Source: Planctomycetia bacterium | GTDB lineage: Bacteria; Planctomycetota; Planctomycetia; Pirellulales; PNKZ01 | Direction: 5' to 3' | Assembly: GCA_021413845.1 (NCBI GenBank) | Contig: JAIOPP010000069.1 | Location: forward strand, 29,358 to 93,357 | DNA length: 64,000 nt | Shown: one piece after another, positions 9,085 through 18,010 of the stretch | Position numbering within the stretch: position 1 is the stretch's first letter | Layout: the number at the start of each line of letters is the position of its first letter | Made by a program: the position numbers and the translations under genes | Notes under the pieces: model-generated | What the model was told of the DNA's origin: nothing | Databases searched by the model: none | Seen by the model: the letters and a program-made list of their open reading frames with translations, nothing else

Positions 9085-10023
9085 TCAGGCCCCGATCCGT
9101 TCCGCCGGCAAGGCGGCTTGAAGAAGTTGAAACAAGCGATCGACCTCGGCAGCCGTTTCGGAGTCGAGTTCCCAGGCGTGCGGTGTGCGACGACGAGCGT
9201 CGGCGAAAAGGCCGCGCTTCACGAGCAAGTATTTTTCGATCGCCAGAAAGCCGTCGAGCCCGGCTTGCAATTGCAACGCGACGATCGCGCAGATCGGAAA
9301 ATAGAGGCGATACGTTGCGGCTTCGTCGCCCCGCTCGAGCGCGCGCCAGAGTGCGACGATCCCGTCGAGCAGATCGACGCCGGGCATCGTACCGGCGATG
9401 CCGCGCCGATAGCTGTCGACCAGATGAATCCCCCCGGAGCCTTCGAAGATGCGCGCCCGGCCGCCCGTCGCATCGCGGAGCGCCGAAAGATTCGGGCCGA
9501 TCGGCGAAGCCTCGGGCTTGAAGAGAATCTTCTCCTCGCCGTAGCGCGCGAGCAGCAACTCGTACACCGCGAGCGGAATCGCTTGGCCGACATAGCCGGA
9601 AGCGTCTTGCACGATGATCGGCAATGAGATCGCGTCGGCCAGCGCGCAATAGTAGGCGGCAAGCGCATCTTTGCCGAGCCGCGTCGCCAGCGGAGGAACC
9701 GCCATCACGGCATCGCAGCCCGACCGCTCGGCATGTGCGGCGAAGAGCACGGCCTGCTTCGTGCTCTCGGCACCGACGCTGACGAACACCGCCACGCGCT
9801 TCGCCGCGAGCTCGACGAGCAACTCCGTATAACGCAGCCGCTCGTCGGCCGTAAGCCGCAAGAGCTCGGAGACCATGCCGGTGCCGTAGCCTTGCGAACC
9901 GGCGGCGATAATGAACTCGATCTCACGCGCTAGCGCCGCGCGGTCGATTTCATCGGCGGCGGTAAACGGAGTATGCACGATCGGCAACACCCCGGTAAGT
10001 CTCTGCGCCATCGGCTTCAGCAC
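9085..10023 (-). CDS. Dihydrodipicolinate synthase / N-acetylneuraminate lyase family protein
   Basis: Class I (Schiff-base) aldolase-type lyase or dehydratase with a TIM barrel, 312 residues from the GTG or 308 from the ATG at 10011 ([16 protein letters not shown]), which is the more conventional start. The Schiff-base lysine is probably Lys169 (ILFKPEAS) and the catalytic tyrosine Tyr144 (VQDASGYVG). The usual GTTGE phosphate/carboxylate loop is replaced by GTGMVSE, so it is unlikely to be the biosynthetic DapA. The neighbouring enolase-superfamily dehydratase suggests action on a 2-keto-3-deoxy sugar acid, as in the KDG aldolase or KDG dehydratase branches. The exact substrate is inference. 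Confidence 0.88.
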   Translation of the reverse strand: MLKPMAQRLTGVLPIVHTPFTAADEIDRAALAREIEFIIAAGSQGYGTGMVSELLRLTADERLRYTELLVELAAKRVAVFVSVGAESTKQAVLFAAHAERSGCDAVMAVPPLATRLGKDALAAYYCALADAISLPIIVQDASGYVGQAIPLAVYELLLARYGEEKILFKPEASPIGPNLSALRDATGGRARIFEGSGGIHLVDSYRRGIAGTMPGVDLLDGIVALWRALERGDEAATYRLYFPICAIVALQLQAGLDGFLAIEKYLLVKRGLFADARRRTPHAWELDSETAAEVDRLFQLLQAALPAERIGA

Positions 10024-10062
10024 CTTCGTTGATTTCTATCGTTCGGCTTCGGGCATCTCAAC

Positions 10063-10085
10063 TGATCACCGACCACCGACCACTG
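10063..10085. repeat. Short (GGTGGTC)-type tandem repeat, minus-strand copy
   Basis: Heptamer-like array TGATCACCGACCACCGACC continuing into ACTG; on the minus strand it reads as GTGGTCGG units. A longer version occurs at 61106-61144 in the opposite orientation. It lies in the 69-bp gap between the enolase-family stop and the DHDPS-family start. Confidence 0.6.
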
Positions 10086-10092
10086 CCCGCTC

Positions 10093-11271
10093 CTACCAAT
10101 CCCCAATGCTCCCGTCCGTATACGTCACCGGTTGCAAGATTTCCTGCTCGAATGGATGCTTCTTCAGCTCCGCTTCGTTGATCGAGATGCCTAGGCCCGG
10201 CCTGGTGTTGGGGCGGACGATGCGGCCGGCTCGTTCGACCTTGAAGCCTTCTTCGACGACATCTTGCCGCCACGGCACGTCGCCATGCACGGTTTCGCAG
10301 ATGATGTAGCTCGGCTGCGAGAAGCCGAACTCCAGCGATGCCGCGGTGCTCACAGGGCCCTGCGGATTATGCGGCGCGAGCGCCACGCGATACGCTTCGC
10401 ACAGCGCCGCGATGCGCCGCGCTTCGCTCAGGCCGCCGCAATGGGTGATGTCGAGTTGGCAAACGTCGAGCGCCTTGGCCGCCAACAGATCGCGGAAGGC
10501 GGCCAGATGCGTGACGCGCTCGCCGGTCGCGATCGGCGTCGACACGGCGGCGTTGATCCGCGCGAGTCCGTCGACGCTTTCCGGCCAGCAAGGTTCTTCC
10601 AAGAAATAAAGTCCGTAAGGCTCGAGCGCCGTGGCGAACTGCAGGCCCATCGTCGGGGAAGGTCGGGCATGGCAGTCGACCATAATGTCGACCGCTTCCC
10701 CGACCGCTTCGCGCATCGCGGCCACGCAGCGTTCGGCCGCGCGGATCGGCTTCAACCCTTCGAGCGGCATCGTCGGCGGCACGGCCATGCTCTTGAACGC
10801 GGTGAACCCCTCGGCGACCGCTTCCCGCGCCAGGTCGGCGAAGCGGCGCGCGTCGTCGGCCGAGGTTTCGTAGAAGTCTTCCATCCGGCCTCCGCCGAGA
10901 TGGCAATAGGTGCGCACATGGTCGCGCACCGGACCTCCCCAGAGCTTCGAGCACGGCACCCCCAGCGACTTGCCGAGGATGTCCCACAAGGCGAGGTCGA
11001 TGCCGGCGATCGCCGTCGCGCGGACGATGCCGTGGCCGTGCCAGAAGTGGCGGCGATACATCATCTGCCACAGATGCTCGACCCGCGTCGGGTCTTGGCC
11101 GATCAGAAGTTGCGACAGGTCTTCGATCGCCCCGACGACGCCGCGCGTGTGCCACTCCAAAGTCGCCTCGCCCCAACCGAAGAGCCCGGCCTGATCGGTG
11201 ACGACCTTGACGAACACCCAATTGCGCATCCGAGCGTGACATACATGCGTTTCGATCGCGACGATTTTCAT
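10093..11271 (-). CDS. Mandelate racemase / muconate lactonizing enzyme family dehydratase (enolase superfamily)
   Basis: Metal-dependent sugar-acid dehydratase or racemase of the enolase superfamily, closest by eye to the galactonate/mannonate dehydratase subgroups. I start it at the ATG at 11271 ([15 protein letters not shown]), where the capping domain normally begins; an in-frame ATG at 11310 would add 13 residues. Numbered from 11271, metal ligands are probably Asp199 (IMVDCHARP), Glu226 (FLEEPCWP) and Glu251 (ATGERVTH). His201 and His301 (LAPHNPQG) are acid/base candidates. It lies 69 bp upstream of a KDG-aldolase-like gene, the expected next step after acid-sugar dehydration. A second family member sits at 18011-19210. 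Confidence 0.9.
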   Translation of the reverse strand: MKIVAIETHVCHARMRNWVFVKVVTDQAGLFGWGEATLEWHTRGVVGAIEDLSQLLIGQDPTRVEHLWQMMYRRHFWHGHGIVRATAIAGIDLALWDILGKSLGVPCSKLWGGPVRDHVRTYCHLGGGRMEDFYETSADDARRFADLAREAVAEGFTAFKSMAVPPTMPLEGLKPIRAAERCVAAMREAVGEAVDIMVDCHARPSPTMGLQFATALEPYGLYFLEEPCWPESVDGLARINAAVSTPIATGERVTHLAAFRDLLAAKALDVCQLDITHCGGLSEARRIAALCEAYRVALAPHNPQGPVSTAASLEFGFSQPSYIICETVHGDVPWRQDVVEEGFKVERAGRIVRPNTRPGLGISINEAELKKHPFEQEILQPVTYTDGSIGDW

Positions 11272-11354
11272 GACGGCTGGGCTTTCGGGCAGGGGGCCGT
11301 AGAGATTCATCTGCGGCTATTGCAGGAGCATGCTTTCAAATTACTTCGTCGCGG

Positions 11355-14300
11355 TTACTTCGTCGTCGGCAGAATGATCTGCGCTTTCGTTAGGGCCTCG
11401 CGGATCGGGGCGAGGTCGCTTTTGGTCGGGTCGGTCCAGACGGTTAGGTTGCCGGTCTTTTGGTCGACCGCGGCTTGCTGCACCCCTTCGACCTTGGCAG
11501 CCGTGTTGTAGACGAAGATTCGGCAGGCCTTGCAATCGGAGATCGTGACCGCGATCTCTTGACGTTTGAGCTTGTCGCGCGGCTCGGTGAGCAGCGGCGA
11601 CACCGAGAACGAACCGTTCGACGCACGGCGAATGACGTTGTTGATTTGCTCGAGCAGCTGCGGGGCGGTCGGCTTATGCGTCGCCGACGAGCCCGGGTAG
11701 AGCCGGGCGAAATCGTAGGCCAGCGTGATCTCTTGCAGGTCGGCATGGAGATCCTTCATCTGCAGCTCGGGAGCCGCTTCCAAGGCGACGCGCAAATCGT
11801 CGAGCCGCTCGGACGACGACAGCCCGACGAGCCGACAGCGAACCGGCTCGCGCAAGACCGGAACGACCGGAGTCGCCGACGGTTTTACCGGAGCGACCGG
11901 GGGGACGACCGGCACGATCGTCGGGCCGGTGCGAACCGTCGAGCCGAGCGGCGCGGAGCGCGTGAGGGTCGGCTTCAACGCGACGACCGGCGCAGGAGGG
12001 CCCTTCATCGGACCGCTGGAGAAGAACAGCTTGCTGGCTACGAGTTCGTGGATGAGGGTCCGGACGCCGCCCCCCTGCTTCTGCGTCTTATCGACGATCG
12101 CCGCGATCTCGGTGCGGTCGCCGAAGCCGATCGGCCGGCCGGTCGCGTACACACACAGTTGCTCGGCCAAGTTCTTCAACAACTTTTGTTGGTCCGAAGC
12201 CAAGAGAGTTTGGAAATCGGTGATCCCTTTGAAGGTGCGGCCGTCGGTGAGAATGCCCGACGAATCGACCTTTGGCCCGAGCTTGAAACTGATGCCGATG
12301 AACGGATCGATATTGCCGCGCTTCGCAGTTTCCCCTTCGCCGATCGAACGATAACGGTCGCGCAGCCCGCCGATCACGTCGAACGATTCCAGCGCGAAGC
12401 CGGGAGGATCCATCTTCGCATGACATCCGGCGCAGGCCGGCGAAGCGCGGTGCTTGTCGAGCTGTTCGCGAATCGTCGTGGTCCCTTGCACGTCGGGCTC
12501 GACGGCCGTGATGTTCGGCGGCGGCGGTTCCGGCGGTTGCCCGAGGAGGCGGGCCATGACGAATGCGCCGCGCGGCACCGGCGAGGTGGTCGTGCCGTTG
12601 GCCGTGACCTTCAAGATCGCGGCCTGAGTGAGAAACGAACCGCGCGGGCAATCGGCCGGGAGCGCTACGCGACGGATCTGCGAACCGCTCACGCCGGGCA
12701 CGCCGTAGAGATTCGCGAGCTTTTCGTTCAGCATCGCGAAATCGGAACGAACGAGGTAGCTCGCGTTGAGGTCTTTATCGAGCAACTCGCGGAAGTAAGC
12801 CTTCGTTTCCGCGATCATCGAGTCTTGCAAATACGGGCTGAATTCCGGGTAGAGCTTGCGGTCGGGATCGTTCGCCGCGATCTTGCGGAGGTTCAACCAT
12901 TGGCCGAGGAAATCTTCGATGAAGCGTTCCGATTTCGGATCGTTGAGCATGCGCTCGACTTCGACCTTGAGCGCGTTCGGCGAACGCATCTGGCCCCTAT
13001 CGGCGAGTTGGATCAGCGTGTCGTCGGGGAGCGAGTTCCAAAGAAAATACGACAGGCGCGAGGCCATCGCGTAGTCGTCGAACAGCTCGGGCTGCTCGGC
13101 GTGATAGAGAAAGTCGGGCGAGGTAAGCGCCGCGCGATAGGCGTAGCGCAGCGCCGTCTCGAAGCAATCGCCGGCGGCGAGCCGCTTCTCGAAGAGGGCG
13201 AGATATTCCTTGCGCACTTCCTCCGGCACCGGCCGGCGAAACGCGCGCGGCAAGAACGAAGCCAGCAGGCGGTCGGCATCGCGCGTGGGCCACATGCTGG
13301 CGACGGTCCAGTTGCCCGACGGAGGGTCGGGCGGGTTCGGAGCTTGGGTCTCGCGGCGCGGAAGCTTCCGCTTCGGCGGGATGATTTCCGGCTGGTCGCG
13401 CACGTCGAACGCTACGATCGGCAGATCGCCGAACAACCGGCGATGCCCTTCCGGCGGCCAAACGTCATGGATCGGCCCTTCGATCTCGATGTAGTCGCAA
13501 GCGATGCCGGGGCCCGTGAAGGCCATGGCGCGGCCCGGACGATTGTAATTCACCACCGGCGCGAGCGACGCCGTATTGAAGCCGATCGTGTCTTTGAAGT
13601 TCAACCAGTGCGTGACTTCATGCACCTTCGGCTTATTCGGCGGGGCGTCGTAGTAGCCGAGAATGTAGCTCGGGTGACCTCCGCCGCGACCGTCGTCTTG
13701 GAGTTGCACGATCGACAACCGCGCGGCTTCGACGCCGCGTCCCGGAAGCACCTTCCCTTTGTCCCAATGGAAGCTCCAGAACGAAGTCTGGATGCGATAC
13801 TTGCCGGGATAGAGAGCGGCGAAGTCGTAGAAGTAGGGCTTGAATGATTCATCTTCGTGACGAAACACGCCGGGGCTCGAGTTGCGCTTCTCGCAATCGC
13901 GTAGCACGTTGATGTGTTCGTGCGCCCCGAGATGCGCATGCACGCCGCTCGGAGTAAAGAACGGATCGGGCTTGTCGCCGTCCTTAATCATCACGGTATC
14001 GCCGTTCATGATGATGTGATACATGTGCCGCGCGATCGAGAAGCGGTGCGTTTGCCGCAGCGGCGGCGTCGGCTGCACGGCGATCGCCATGTCGAGCGCT
14101 TGGTCGGCCGCTTCGACGTACTTCGACAAGTTCACGTGCGAGATATCGAGCGCATCGGAGTTCTTGTCGAAGCCGTGCGCCGAGCCGTCTTCCGGCAGGC
14201 TCGCTTGCAGCGGGATGCCGTCGAGCGCGAGGAGATCGCGCACCGTGTTCTCGTACTCGATGCGGGTCATGCGGCGCACCGGGGTGCGTCCTTCGATCGC

Positions 14301-14639
14301 GAAGCGCGCCTTCTCCGCGGCGACGAGCTCCCGTTGCACGACCGTCACGGCGTTCGTGCGCTCGCCGGCGGGAGGCTGCTTACTATCTTTCGGCGGCATC
14401 TCGCCGGCAGCCACGCGGTCGTGGATCTTGACCCAACGGGCGAAGGTTTCGCGTTTATTCAAGTCGCCGGACAGGGTCGTGAGATCGAGCGCGCCTTCGG
14501 CCTTCGGGCCGGTGTGGCATTCGTAGCAATGCGTTTTAAGAAACGCAACCGGCAACTCCGCGGCCTTCGTTTCCGCGGCCCCCGTTACCGCAGCAACGAG
14601 CGAGAGAACCATCCATCCGAATAAGCGGCGCAGCGACAT
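11355..14639 (-). CDS. DUF1592 domain protein: planctomycete-type cytochrome with C-terminal pair of HMA-like domains
   Basis: A 1094-residue exported protein with a signal peptide (about 1-27). It has a planctomycete-type cytochrome c motif HCYECHTGP at about 37, then DUF1587 (RMTRIEYENTVRDLL), DUF1595, DUF1592 (FIEDFLGQWLNL), DUF1588 with a second CxxCH (ACAGCHAKMDPPGFALE, about 738) and DUF1585 to about 875. After a Pro/Val-rich linker come about 160 unusual residues: two ferredoxin-like HMA-type folds, beginning RCRLVGLSSSERLDDLRVAL (about 932) and ISDCKACRIFVYNTAAKVEG (about 1030). The second keeps a CxxC metal site (DCKACR). Family proteins usually end with DUF1585. The partner DUF1552 gene is immediately upstream. 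Function is unknown; electron transfer coupled to extracellular polymer breakdown has been suspected for the family. Confidence 0.93.
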   Translation of the reverse strand: MSLRRLFGWMVLSLVAAVTGAAETKAAELPVAFLKTHCYECHTGPKAEGALDLTTLSGDLNKRETFARWVKIHDRVAAGEMPPKDSKQPPAGERTNAVTVVQRELVAAEKARFAIEGRTPVRRMTRIEYENTVRDLLALDGIPLQASLPEDGSAHGFDKNSDALDISHVNLSKYVEAADQALDMAIAVQPTPPLRQTHRFSIARHMYHIIMNGDTVMIKDGDKPDPFFTPSGVHAHLGAHEHINVLRDCEKRNSSPGVFRHEDESFKPYFYDFAALYPGKYRIQTSFWSFHWDKGKVLPGRGVEAARLSIVQLQDDGRGGGHPSYILGYYDAPPNKPKVHEVTHWLNFKDTIGFNTASLAPVVNYNRPGRAMAFTGPGIACDYIEIEGPIHDVWPPEGHRRLFGDLPIVAFDVRDQPEIIPPKRKLPRRETQAPNPPDPPSGNWTVASMWPTRDADRLLASFLPRAFRRPVPEEVRKEYLALFEKRLAAGDCFETALRYAYRAALTSPDFLYHAEQPELFDDYAMASRLSYFLWNSLPDDTLIQLADRGQMRSPNALKVEVERMLNDPKSERFIEDFLGQWLNLRKIAANDPDRKLYPEFSPYLQDSMIAETKAYFRELLDKDLNASYLVRSDFAMLNEKLANLYGVPGVSGSQIRRVALPADCPRGSFLTQAAILKVTANGTTTSPVPRGAFVMARLLGQPPEPPPPNITAVEPDVQGTTTIREQLDKHRASPACAGCHAKMDPPGFALESFDVIGGLRDRYRSIGEGETAKRGNIDPFIGISFKLGPKVDSSGILTDGRTFKGITDFQTLLASDQQKLLKNLAEQLCVYATGRPIGFGDRTEIAAIVDKTQKQGGGVRTLIHELVASKLFFSSGPMKGPPAPVVALKPTLTRSAPLGSTVRTGPTIVPVVPPVAPVKPSATPVVPVLREPVRCRLVGLSSSERLDDLRVALEAAPELQMKDLHADLQEITLAYDFARLYPGSSATHKPTAPQLLEQINNVIRRASNGSFSVSPLLTEPRDKLKRQEIAVTISDCKACRIFVYNTAAKVEGVQQAAVDQKTGNLTVWTDPTKSDLAPIREALTKAQIILPTTK

Positions 14640-14761
14640 GGCGTGTGTGAACCGAGAAGAATAGTTACGAAAGTAGGCAGGCGATCGAAGCGCTCAGGCG
14701 CGCGATCTCAAGCGTGTGCAAAAATCAGAGTCGCACGGGCCACGGCCGGCTTGCCGCTACC

Positions 14762-16018
14762 TTAAGCGAACTCCAAACCGGTCATCGTCCCCTTCGATGT
14801 CGAGAACGAATCGGTCTCGATGTTCATCCGGTGGAGCATCGAGAGATACAGGTTCGACAGCGGGTAGTTGTTCGTCTTATCGAAGGAAAGATGCTTGCCG
14901 TGCTTGAATCCGCCGCCGGCGAGCAGCACCGGCAGGTTGACGTTCGAGTGGGAGTTGGCGCTCCCCATGCAGGTGCCGTAGAGCACCATCGACCGATCGA
15001 GCAGCGATTGCCCCTCTTCCTTCGTTTCCGCCAGAGATGTGAGGAACTTATTCAACGCGGCGAACTGCCCCTCTTCGTGTCCGCGCAACTCGGCCAGCAC
15101 GTCGGGCCGGTTGCCGTGGTGCGTGATGTTGTGGATCACGACGGTGTCGACGAACAGCGATACGAGCCGAGTCGAATCGGTTTGCAGCGAGAGCTTGATG
15201 AGGTCGTACATCAACTCCGAGCGGCGCACGAACTCCTTGCCGTCGGTAATGTCTTCCGGAGCCTTCACGGCAACGGTCGGCTTCTCCTTATGTTCCCAAT
15301 CTTCGGAGCTATGCAGCCGTTGCTCGAGTTCCCGAACCGACGTGTAATACTGATCCATCCGAACGCGGTCGGCCGCCGACAGCGCGCGACCAAAGCGCGT
15401 GCGCTGCTCGCCGACGAAGTCGAGCATGCTCCGGCCTTGACGCAGGGCCTCGACGTTGGCCGCGACCTCTTCGGCCTTATTCGGCACGAACAACTTCTGG
15501 AACAACTTCTTCGGGCTCTTCTCCGCCGGAATCGGCGCGCCGCTGCGCGTGTAGCTCATCGTCTGTCCCTCGTTGGAGACAGCCATGCAGAGCGAAGGGT
15601 AGCGGGTCCGGTTGCCGATGTGCTCGGCGGCGAATTGATCGAGCGAGACCCCGTTGCGGAATCCGCCCCGCTCCGGATGCGGAGTGCCGGTGAGGAAGCA
15701 ACGCTCGGCGGCATGCGCGCCGGTGACGCCCGGCAGGCTGACGCCGCTGAACACCGTGAGGTTGTTGCGATGGGCAGCGAGCTTTTCGAGATAAGGAGTC
15801 GACTCGAAATCCTTGCCCGTCTTCTCCGGAAAGAAATACTGGGGCAAGATTCCCATGTTCGTCTGAATCGCCACCATGCGCCGCGGCACTTCCGGCGCGC
15901 TCGCACCGAAGGCCGGCTGCATCGCATCGAGCCACGGCAAGGCGAGCGCCACGCCGGTGCCGCGCAAGAAGGTCCGACGAGAAAGGGGCGTGCGAGTCGA
16001 AATCTGACGCGGCGTCAT
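14762..16018 (-). CDS. DUF1552 domain-containing protein, Tat-exported
   Basis: Family of unknown function that almost always accompanies DUF1592 proteins. The 418-residue product has a twin-arginine leader (PLSRRTFLRGTGVALALPW, about 12-30), so it is probably exported folded. Recognisable family stretches include NMGILPQYFFPE, HAAERCFLTGT, LPVLLAGGG and the C-terminal NYPLSNLYLSML. The alpha/beta composition resembles the DUF1501/alkaline-phosphatase-like group. It is the first gene of the minus-strand run, 122 bp upstream of the DUF1592 gene; in many planctomycetes the order is the reverse. It has no assigned reaction. Confidence 0.93.
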   Translation of the reverse strand: MTPRQISTRTPLSRRTFLRGTGVALALPWLDAMQPAFGASAPEVPRRMVAIQTNMGILPQYFFPEKTGKDFESTPYLEKLAAHRNNLTVFSGVSLPGVTGAHAAERCFLTGTPHPERGGFRNGVSLDQFAAEHIGNRTRYPSLCMAVSNEGQTMSYTRSGAPIPAEKSPKKLFQKLFVPNKAEEVAANVEALRQGRSMLDFVGEQRTRFGRALSAADRVRMDQYYTSVRELEQRLHSSEDWEHKEKPTVAVKAPEDITDGKEFVRRSELMYDLIKLSLQTDSTRLVSLFVDTVVIHNITHHGNRPDVLAELRGHEEGQFAALNKFLTSLAETKEEGQSLLDRSMVLYGTCMGSANSHSNVNLPVLLAGGGFKHGKHLSFDKTNNYPLSNLYLSMLHRMNIETDSFSTSKGTMTGLEFA

Positions 16019-16302
16019 GCCGGAACTCCTAGAGATTCGAGAACGGGAAACGGGCAGCAGGGAGGAGACGCTTCGAGCGGGCGGGACGAGTTTCGGGGAA
16101 CATTGATTCTAATCGGCGCAGGCGACGGAGTCGAGTTTGAGATTCCTAACGCTGCCGAGTGCCGTATTACGCCGATTAGCCGGTGGGGCCGATCCGGCCT
16201 CTCCCGGCGAAATTGCCTGCTAGTTCAGCGCTTTCCCGCCGATTACAATCGTCGCTCCCGCTGGAATTCGATTCCCACCTTCGCTTGTCTGGAGTTCTCG
16301 CC
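16019..16302. other. Divergent promoter region between DUF1552 and sialate O-acetylesterase genes
   Basis: The 284-bp space from which the minus-strand DUF1552 run and the plus-strand esterase run both start. It must hold both promoters. I see no clear palindrome; the only firm signal is GGAG at 16291-16294, eight bases before the esterase ATG. Confidence 0.4.
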
Positions 16303-17862
16303 ATGAGTTTCGTTTCCCTCCGTAAATACCTCCCGACGCTTGGGCTCGGATGGGCGTGCTGCCTTTCGCTCGTCGCTCCCGCGCGGGCCGACGTCTCGCT
16401 GCCCGAGATCATCGGTAGCAACATGGTGCTCCAGAGCGGTGTCCCCGTCACGGTTTGGGGTTGGGCCGATCCGGAAGAAGAAGTCGCCGTCTCGGTGGGC
16501 GATAACAGCGCGAAGACCAAGGCCGACGCCGGCGGCGAATGGCGCGTGCAACTCAAGCCGATCGCCTCGGCCGACGCCGTCGAGATGACGGTTCAAGGCA
16601 AGAACACGCTCAAGCTCACCAACATCTTGGTCGGCGAAGTGTGGGTCGGCTCCGGTCAGTCGAACATGCAATGGTCGGTCAAGTCGTCGCAAGATCCCGA
16701 CAAAGAGATCGCCGACGCGAAGTTCCCCAAGATCCGTTTGTTCCTCGTGCCGCTCGTTCCTTCCGGCACCCCGGCCCAACACGTCAACGCGCAATGGGTC
16801 GAGTGCTCGCCGGAAACGGTTTCCAGTTTCTCGGCCGTGTTGTACTACTTCGGCCGTCACTTGCATCGCGAGCTGAACGTGCCGGTCGGGCTGATCGCCA
16901 CGAGCTGGGGCGGCACGCGCATCGAGCCGTGGATTCCGCCGGTCGGCTTCGAATCGGAACCCGAGCTCACCTCGCAGCTCGAACAAATCAAGGCGACGAA
17001 CGCCGTCTACAACAAGCAGATGCTCTCGCAAGTGAAGCTGCTCAAGCAGTGGCTCGCCGCCGCCGAGACGGCCGGTGCCGGGGGCAAAACCATGCCGAGC
17101 TTTCCGAGCGTGCCGAATCATCCTCTCAACAGCAACGGCGCAGCGACCGGCCTCTACAACGGCATGATCCACCCGATCGTGCCGTTCGCCGCGCGCGGGG
17201 CCATTTGGTATCAGGGGGAAAGCAACAACGGCATGGGGATGAAATACCATACGCTCATGAAAGGGCTCATCGCCGGTTGGCGCAGCGTTTGGAACAACCC
17301 GGACCTCGCGTTCTACTTCGTGCAGTTGGCTCCGTATAACTACGGCAAGAACAACGAAACGAACTTGGCAGGCATCTGGGAAGCGCAGACCGCCACGCTT
17401 GCCGTGCCGCATACCGGCATGGCCGTGACGACCGACATCGGCAACGTCGCCGACATCCATCCGAAGAACAAACAAGAGGTCGGCCGCCGCTTGGCGCTGT
17501 GGGCCTTGGCCCAAGACTACGGCAAGAAAGACCTCGTTTATTCCGGCCCGTTGTACGACAGCCACACGATCGACATCGATCAGGTGAAGATCAAGTTCAA
17601 GCACACCGGCACAGGCCTGAAGAGCCTCGACGGCAAGTCGCTCACGTGGTTCACGATCGCCGGAGCTGATAAGAAGTTCGTCCCCGCCACCGCGAAGATC
17701 GAGGGAGATTCCGTCCTCGTCAGTTCCTCGAAGGTGTTCACTCCGGTTGCGGTTCGTTTCGGATTCAATCAACTTGCCGAACCGAACCTCGGCAACAAAG
17801 AGGGCCTGCCGGCCTCGCCGTTCCGCACCGACACCTGGGACATCGAGCCGAAGGGCCCGTAA
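16303..17862 (+). CDS. Sialate O-acetylesterase family protein (SGNH hydrolase)
   Basis: Secreted carbohydrate O-acetyl esterase, 519 residues from the ATG at 16303 (MSFVSLRKYLPTLGLGW), chosen because it has GGAG at 16291 and opens a signal peptide ending at about residue 30 (PARADVS). The catalytic Ser120 lies in GSGQSNMQW and the Asp384-x-His386 pair in ADIHPKNKQ, so the site looks intact. ATSWGGTRIEPW and AIWYQGESN are further family blocks. Despite the name, family members mostly deacetylate plant or algal polysaccharides. Its position before an enolase-family sugar-acid enzyme fits a glycan utilisation role. A strong hairpin follows the gene. Confidence 0.93.
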   Translation: MSFVSLRKYLPTLGLGWACCLSLVAPARADVSLPEIIGSNMVLQSGVPVTVWGWADPEEEVAVSVGDNSAKTKADAGGEWRVQLKPIASADAVEMTVQGKNTLKLTNILVGEVWVGSGQSNMQWSVKSSQDPDKEIADAKFPKIRLFLVPLVPSGTPAQHVNAQWVECSPETVSSFSAVLYYFGRHLHRELNVPVGLIATSWGGTRIEPWIPPVGFESEPELTSQLEQIKATNAVYNKQMLSQVKLLKQWLAAAETAGAGGKTMPSFPSVPNHPLNSNGAATGLYNGMIHPIVPFAARGAIWYQGESNNGMGMKYHTLMKGLIAGWRSVWNNPDLAFYFVQLAPYNYGKNNETNLAGIWEAQTATLAVPHTGMAVTTDIGNVADIHPKNKQEVGRRLALWALAQDYGKKDLVYSGPLYDSHTIDIDQVKIKFKHTGTGLKSLDGKSLTWFTIAGADKKFVPATAKIEGDSVLVSSSKVFTPVAVRFGFNQLAEPNLGNKEGLPASPFRTDTWDIEPKGP

Positions 17863-17877
17863 GGCTGACACCGCGGC

Positions 17878-17912
17878 ATCGGATGCGCGCTCGCCGCGGG
17901 CGCGCATCCGAT
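17878..17912 (+). terminator. Hairpin terminator after the sialate O-acetylesterase gene
   Basis: A perfect 13-bp stem, ATCGGATGCGCGC (17878-17890) pairing with GCGCGCATCCGAT (17900-17912), with a 9-base loop, begins 15 bp after the stop codon. No long T-run follows (CTCGGTTCATATTC), so it may be an attenuating or mRNA-stabilising hairpin rather than a strict intrinsic terminator. Confidence 0.6.
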
Positions 17913-18010
17913 CTCGGTTCATATTCAATTCGGCAGATGTTTTCGCATTCGTTGCGCTCCTGGATTATCATGCAGCCCGGCATGATCGATCCTTCTGAGG
18001 AGCAACAACA

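Noticed and set aside
7632..9521. 629-codon plus-strand frame opposite the ceramidase-like and DHDPS-like genes
   Set aside because: Composition is Arg-rich with no family motif, and both opposite genes have clear catalytic motifs.
11460..13847. 795-codon plus-strand frame opposite the DUF1592 gene
   Set aside because: It is antisense to a gene with two CxxCH motifs and a full domain order.
9085..17862. Sialic acid catabolism cluster (NAL-family lyase plus sialate O-acetylesterase)
   Set aside because: The lyase lacks the usual motif set of N-acetylneuraminate lyase, no nanE/nanK/nagAB-like genes are present, and the esterase family acts broadly on acetylated glycans.
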